Assembly (NCBI GenBank): GCA_013329085.1
Contig: DUKX01000138.1
Span: 1 to 7,388, forward strand
Origin: Methanofastidiosum sp.
GTDB lineage: Archaea > Methanobacteriota_B > Thermococci > Methanofastidiosales > Methanofastidiosaceae
Direction of reading: 5' to 3'
Length of the DNA stretch: 7,388 nt
Below, piece after piece: positions 5,662 to 7,388 of the stretch. Under the pieces are notes generated by a model. The model was not told the origin of the DNA. It ran no database searches and saw only the letters and a list, made by a program, of their open reading frames with translations. Both the position numbers and the translations under genes were made by a program. Each line of letters begins with the position of its first letter. The stretch's first letter is position 1.

Positions 5662-6057
5662 TTACTTCAAAACTCTTTCTTTTCGATAAGCCATGCCCTG
5701 AAATGTGGCTATCAATTCATTATGCTCGTTTAATACACGAATATTATAAGTTGCAATTTTTGGATTTATTGAAACTTCTTCTGCCTCTGCAAATAAAGTT
5801 CCCTCCGATACTGCTTTCAAAAATGAAATATTCACGTTTAAAGCCACAGAAATATTTCCATGGGTATTTGCCGCAATGGCAAAAGCAAAGTCTGCTAGAG
5901 AAAATATTGCCCCACCATGAACGGTGCTAACAGCATTAAGATGGATATCCTTGATTTGCATTTTTGCCTTTGCACGGCCTTCTGATGCTTCAACTAATTC
6001 TATACCTATCTGTTTTGCGAATCTATCCTTATCCGAAAATTCTTTAATAAAGTCCAT
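5662..6057 (-). CDS. PaaI-type hotdog-fold acyl-CoA thioesterase
   Basis: This 131-residue protein has the PaaI/YdiI-type hotdog signature: HLNAVSTVHGGAIFSLADFAF (39-59), with N41, the HGG at 47-49 and the likely catalytic D56, which corresponds to D61 of E. coli PaaI. The central strand VALNVNISFLKAVSEGTLFAEAEEV completes the fold. Such enzymes hydrolyse acyl- or aryl-CoA thioesters in the cytoplasm, working as tetramers; the acyl group cannot be told from sequence. The ATG has GTGAT (6061-6065) 3 bases upstream, and an AT-rich TATA-like stretch lies at about 6079-6093. It is transcribed away from the lipoprotein gene, and the tautomerase follows 55 bases downstream on the same strand. No phenylacetate pathway genes are in the window, so the name PaaI would overstate the function. 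Confidence 0.87.
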   Translation of the reverse strand: MDFIKEFSDKDRFAKQIGIELVEASEGRAKAKMQIKDIHLNAVSTVHGGAIFSLADFAFAIAANTHGNISVALNVNISFLKAVSEGTLFAEAEEVSINPKIATYNIRVLNEHNELIATFQGMAYRKERVLK

Positions 6058-6118
6058 AAAATCACTAACATGACTTGATTTTTATTATTAATTGAATACA
6101 CACCCAACATGTTGAATA

Positions 6119-6155
6119 GTTTTATATATGGGACAATTTAGGAAGATAGAAGGAG
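6119..6155 (+). promoter_or_regulatory. TATA box and Shine-Dalgarno of the lipoprotein gene
   Basis: A clear TATA box (gttttatatat, ending at 6128) is followed about 25 bases later by AGAAGGAGAT, whose GGAG (6152-6155) lies 7 bases before the ATG. A 10-base palindrome CAACATGTTG (6105-6114) lies just upstream of the TATA box. Confidence 0.6.
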
Positions 6156-6162
6156 ATTAAAT

Positions 6163-6372
6163 ATGAAAAAGATATATGCTTTATGCATTTTTCTTCTTAT
6201 TGTTATTTCATTTTCTGCTTGTGTTAATCAAAAGGATACAGATACTCAATGCGGAGAATGCCCTCAATTTGCCCCTCCGCCTCCGGACTGGTGTAAAAAT
6301 GGGACAATTGTACCAGGTGTCAAAGATGAATGTGGTTGTCAGATGCCTGCAAAGTGCGAAGATAAATCTTAA
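6163..6372 (+). CDS. Small Cys-rich lipoprotein, unknown function
   Basis: This 69-residue precursor has a lipoprotein signal: MKK, a hydrophobic core (ALCIFLLIVISF) and FSAC with the likely lipid-bearing cysteine at C20. The mature part is about 50 residues with six cysteines (C30, C33, C44, C57, C59, C65), probably three disulfides, in the order CGEC, a PPPPDWC turn, NGTIVPG and DECGCQMPAKC. I have seen the pattern 'P-x-WC-x-(N/G)G-x-IV-x-G-x(3)-(D/E)-x-CGC-x-x-P-x-x-C' in small secreted archaeal proteins but know of no function. It would be anchored outside the cytoplasmic membrane as a disulfide-bonded module. It has its own strong promoter and ribosome binding site and a hairpin/T-rich terminator after it, so it is a single-gene unit. 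Confidence 0.82.
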   Translation: MKKIYALCIFLLIVISFSACVNQKDTDTQCGECPQFAPPPPDWCKNGTIVPGVKDECGCQMPAKCEDKS

Positions 6373-6400
6373 TTTGACACCTATGAGAATAAGGTCAATT

Positions 6401-6425
6401 AAAATATTTATAATATTTTTATTTT
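6401..6425 (+). terminator. Hairpin and T-rich terminator after the lipoprotein gene
   Basis: AAAATATT (6401-6408) and AATATTTT (6412-6419) form a perfect 8-base, all-AT stem with a 3-base loop, followed by TATTTTG. It lies 28 bases after the stop codon. The weak stem with T-runs fits archaeal T-rich termination. Confidence 0.45.
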
Positions 6426-6430
6426 GATTA

Positions 6431-6489
6431 ATTTTATAAGAGGAACAGATATTCCAAATATATTACCCTCAGTTTGAAAAATCGGAGAT
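6431..6489 (+). promoter_or_regulatory. TATA box and Shine-Dalgarno of the YwbE-family gene
   Basis: ATTTTATAAG (6431-6440) is a TATA-like box with room for initiation near 6461, and GGAGAT (6484-6489) is a strong ribosome binding site 7 bases before the ATG at 6497. A second TATA-like stretch at 6456-6465 is too close to the ribosome binding site to be useful. Confidence 0.45.
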
Positions 6490-6496
6490 ACGAATT

Positions 6497-6688
6497 ATGA
6501 ATGGAAATAACAGAAGTAATATTAAGCCAGGTGCGAAAGTATCTATTGTATTGAAACAAGATCAGCGTTCTGGAAAATTAACTAATGGTATTGTCAAAGA
6601 CATACTTACTAATTCTCAAACACATCCACACGGAATTAAAGTTCGCCTTACAACTGGAGAAGTTGGGAGAGTAAAAGAAATTTATTAA
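6497..6688 (+). CDS. ywbE: YwbE family protein (DUF2196)
   Basis: This 63-residue protein matches Bacillus subtilis YwbE over its whole length: an N-terminal NGNNRSNIKPGAKVSIVLK, then DQRSGKLTNGIVKDILTNS, HPHGIKVRL and a final GEVGRVKEI. The family is a conserved small beta-rich, KOW/SH3-like barrel protein found in bacteria and archaea; its function is unknown to my knowledge, and a role in binding nucleic acid is only a guess from the basic, barrel-like character. The start is fixed by GGAGAT before the ATG and by family alignment. It is transcribed alone and converges with the winged-helix gene. Confidence 0.92.
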   Translation: MNGNNRSNIKPGAKVSIVLKQDQRSGKLTNGIVKDILTNSQTHPHGIKVRLTTGEVGRVKEIY

Positions 6689-6724
6689 TATTGGTATGGC
6701 CTTCATTAGAAAATTATTAGTATC

Positions 6725-7273
6725 TTACTCTTTTTTTACTTTTACCTTGTAGTGACTGGGTATTCCATCTTTCTCACTTATTAACCCTTTGTCTAAGACG
6801 ATATACCGTTCAGATTCTCCATTTTCAAGATTTCTTTCAATAATATTTCCCTTGTTTACCACTATATTAGTATCTGCTATGTATATTACATCTTTACCGA
6901 TAGATCCATCCAAAAATAGAGTTTTATTCTCGTCTTTTTTTATTAACTTTATAGGTTCCCAAGGATTTTCATTGAATATTTCTCTTAACTTTTCCTGTTT
7001 TTTGTTTTCTAGTTCATCCTCTACAAGCTTAATTGCATAGGGGTAAAGACCTTGAATCCAAAAATCAAATACGCCATTGTAATTTGAGGGCAATGAAATA
7101 AATTTTAAGTAATGGTTATCTCTTAGATACACATAAGAATTATTGATTCTTTCAGGTGACCAGTCCTCAAACTCCCGAACAACATTCTTTGGGCTAATTC
7201 CATCTTTTTTTTCTTTAATTAATTCTTTATATAAAAAAAGAAGTAATTTATTGTAATCTTCCTTACTGGTCAT
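6725..7273 (-). CDS. Winged-helix-like protein with a C-terminal beta domain, unknown function
   Basis: This 182-residue soluble protein has two parts. Residues about 5-88 look like a winged-helix DNA-binding-type domain: a first helix (YNKLLLFLYKELIKEK), a helical pair around SPKNVVREFEDWSPERINNSYVYLRDNHYL, then a wing and a further helix (GLYPYAIKLVEDEL). A charged linker (88-115) follows. Residues about 128-182 form a beta-rich domain of the form 'GNIIERNLENGESERYIVLDKG ... IPSHYKVKVKK'. I believe this C-terminal pattern recurs in uncharacterised bacterial and archaeal proteins, some in mobile or defence contexts, but I cannot name a family. The ATG is one base after the stop of a small membrane ORF (TGATATG), so the two are probably translationally coupled. 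A weak GTTGAT lies directly before the ATG. Confidence 0.75.
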   Translation of the reverse strand: MTSKEDYNKLLLFLYKELIKEKKDGISPKNVVREFEDWSPERINNSYVYLRDNHYLKFISLPSNYNGVFDFWIQGLYPYAIKLVEDELENKKQEKLREIFNENPWEPIKLIKKDENKTLFLDGSIGKDVIYIADTNIVVNKGNIIERNLENGESERYIVLDKGLISEKDGIPSHYKVKVKKE

Positions 7274-7274
7274 A

Positions 7275-7376
7275 TCAACAATTTCTATTATATTTTGTCC
7301 TTAAATAGGTAACTATTAGAAAGACGAGGATAAGGATAAGAAAAATTACAGATACTTCATATGGGCTGTGGGACAT
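7275..7376 (-). CDS. Single-helix membrane microprotein, 33 residues
   Basis: On the minus strand an ATG at 7374-7376 opens a 33-codon frame. The first residues are MSHSPYEVS, then one hydrophobic helix (residues about 10-24, VIFLILILVFLIVTY) and a basic tail (LRTKYNRNC). Charge distribution predicts an outside N-terminus and an inside C-terminus. It ends in TGA one base before the ATG of the winged-helix gene. AGG-T lies 7 bases before the ATG, a weak ribosome binding site. The frame is open to the window edge (12 more bases), so this may be the C-terminus of a longer protein that begins outside. It is not recognised. Confidence 0.5.
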   Translation of the reverse strand: MSHSPYEVSVIFLILILVFLIVTYLRTKYNRNC

Positions 7377-7388
7377 AATTAACCTGCA

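Noticed and set aside
5649..5930. 93-codon plus-strand frame over the thioesterase
   Set aside because: The minus strand encodes a clear hotdog thioesterase over the same bases; the plus frame has no recognisable domain and no ribosome binding site.
6105..6114. CAACATGTTG palindrome upstream of the lipoprotein TATA box
   Set aside because: A 10-base perfect palindrome is expected several times by chance in a window of this size, so position alone is not enough to call an operator.
1..7388. Mobile element, integrase, phage or defence system
   Set aside because: I saw no transposase, integrase, tRNA attachment site, long terminal repeats or known defence nuclease; the window reads as chromosomal housekeeping and accessory metabolism.

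Overview
The window looks like a dense piece of an AT-rich archaeal chromosome. The signs are TATA-like boxes about 25 bases before several starts, ribosome binding sites of the GGTGA/GTGAT type placed 3-5 bases before the start, several TTG starts, short intergenic gaps, and a gene for a methylcobalamin:coenzyme M methyltransferase-type protein. A methanogen or methanogen-related euryarchaeon fits best (a Methanofastidiosa-like lineage is one guess). That placement is inference; there is no rRNA or other marker gene here.

Layout. Positions 60-1323 hold two small four-helix membrane proteins on the minus strand, flanking a plus-strand SRPBCC (START-like) ligand-binding protein. Positions 1409-1445 form a strong hairpin followed on the minus strand by a T-run, a good terminator. 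It ends a minus-strand operon of a plant glyoxylate/succinic-semialdehyde-reductase-like beta-hydroxyacid dehydrogenase (2008-2865) and an odd chimeric ORF (1468-1992): the N-terminal half of a metal-dependent cyclase joined in frame to a two-helix membrane segment. Next come a single-cluster ferredoxin (2973-3188, +), a UroD/MtaA-family methyltransferase with the complete Zn triad (3197-4225, -), and, divergent from the latter, a DUF362 protein with two [4Fe-4S] motifs (4352-5377, +). Positions 5406-6057 carry a tautomerase (4-OT family) and a PaaI-type hotdog thioesterase on the minus strand. Positions 6163-6688 carry a small Cys-rich lipoprotein and a YwbE-family protein. The right end (6725-7376, minus) has an uncharacterised winged-helix-like protein, preceded one base upstream by a 33-residue single-helix membrane microprotein.

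How the genes may work together: the ferredoxin, the corrinoid-type methyltransferase and the DUF362 iron-sulfur protein could form a methyl-transfer/redox group, although no corrinoid protein is encoded here. The reductase, cyclase fragment, thioesterase and tautomerase are small-molecule enzymes typical of acid/CoA-ester metabolism, but no complete pathway is visible. The points most worth a second look are the likely ATT start codon of the tautomerase (it puts the catalytic proline first), the cyclase/membrane chimera, the divergent methyltransferase/DUF362 pair with a palindrome between them, and the membrane microprotein coupled to the winged-helix gene.
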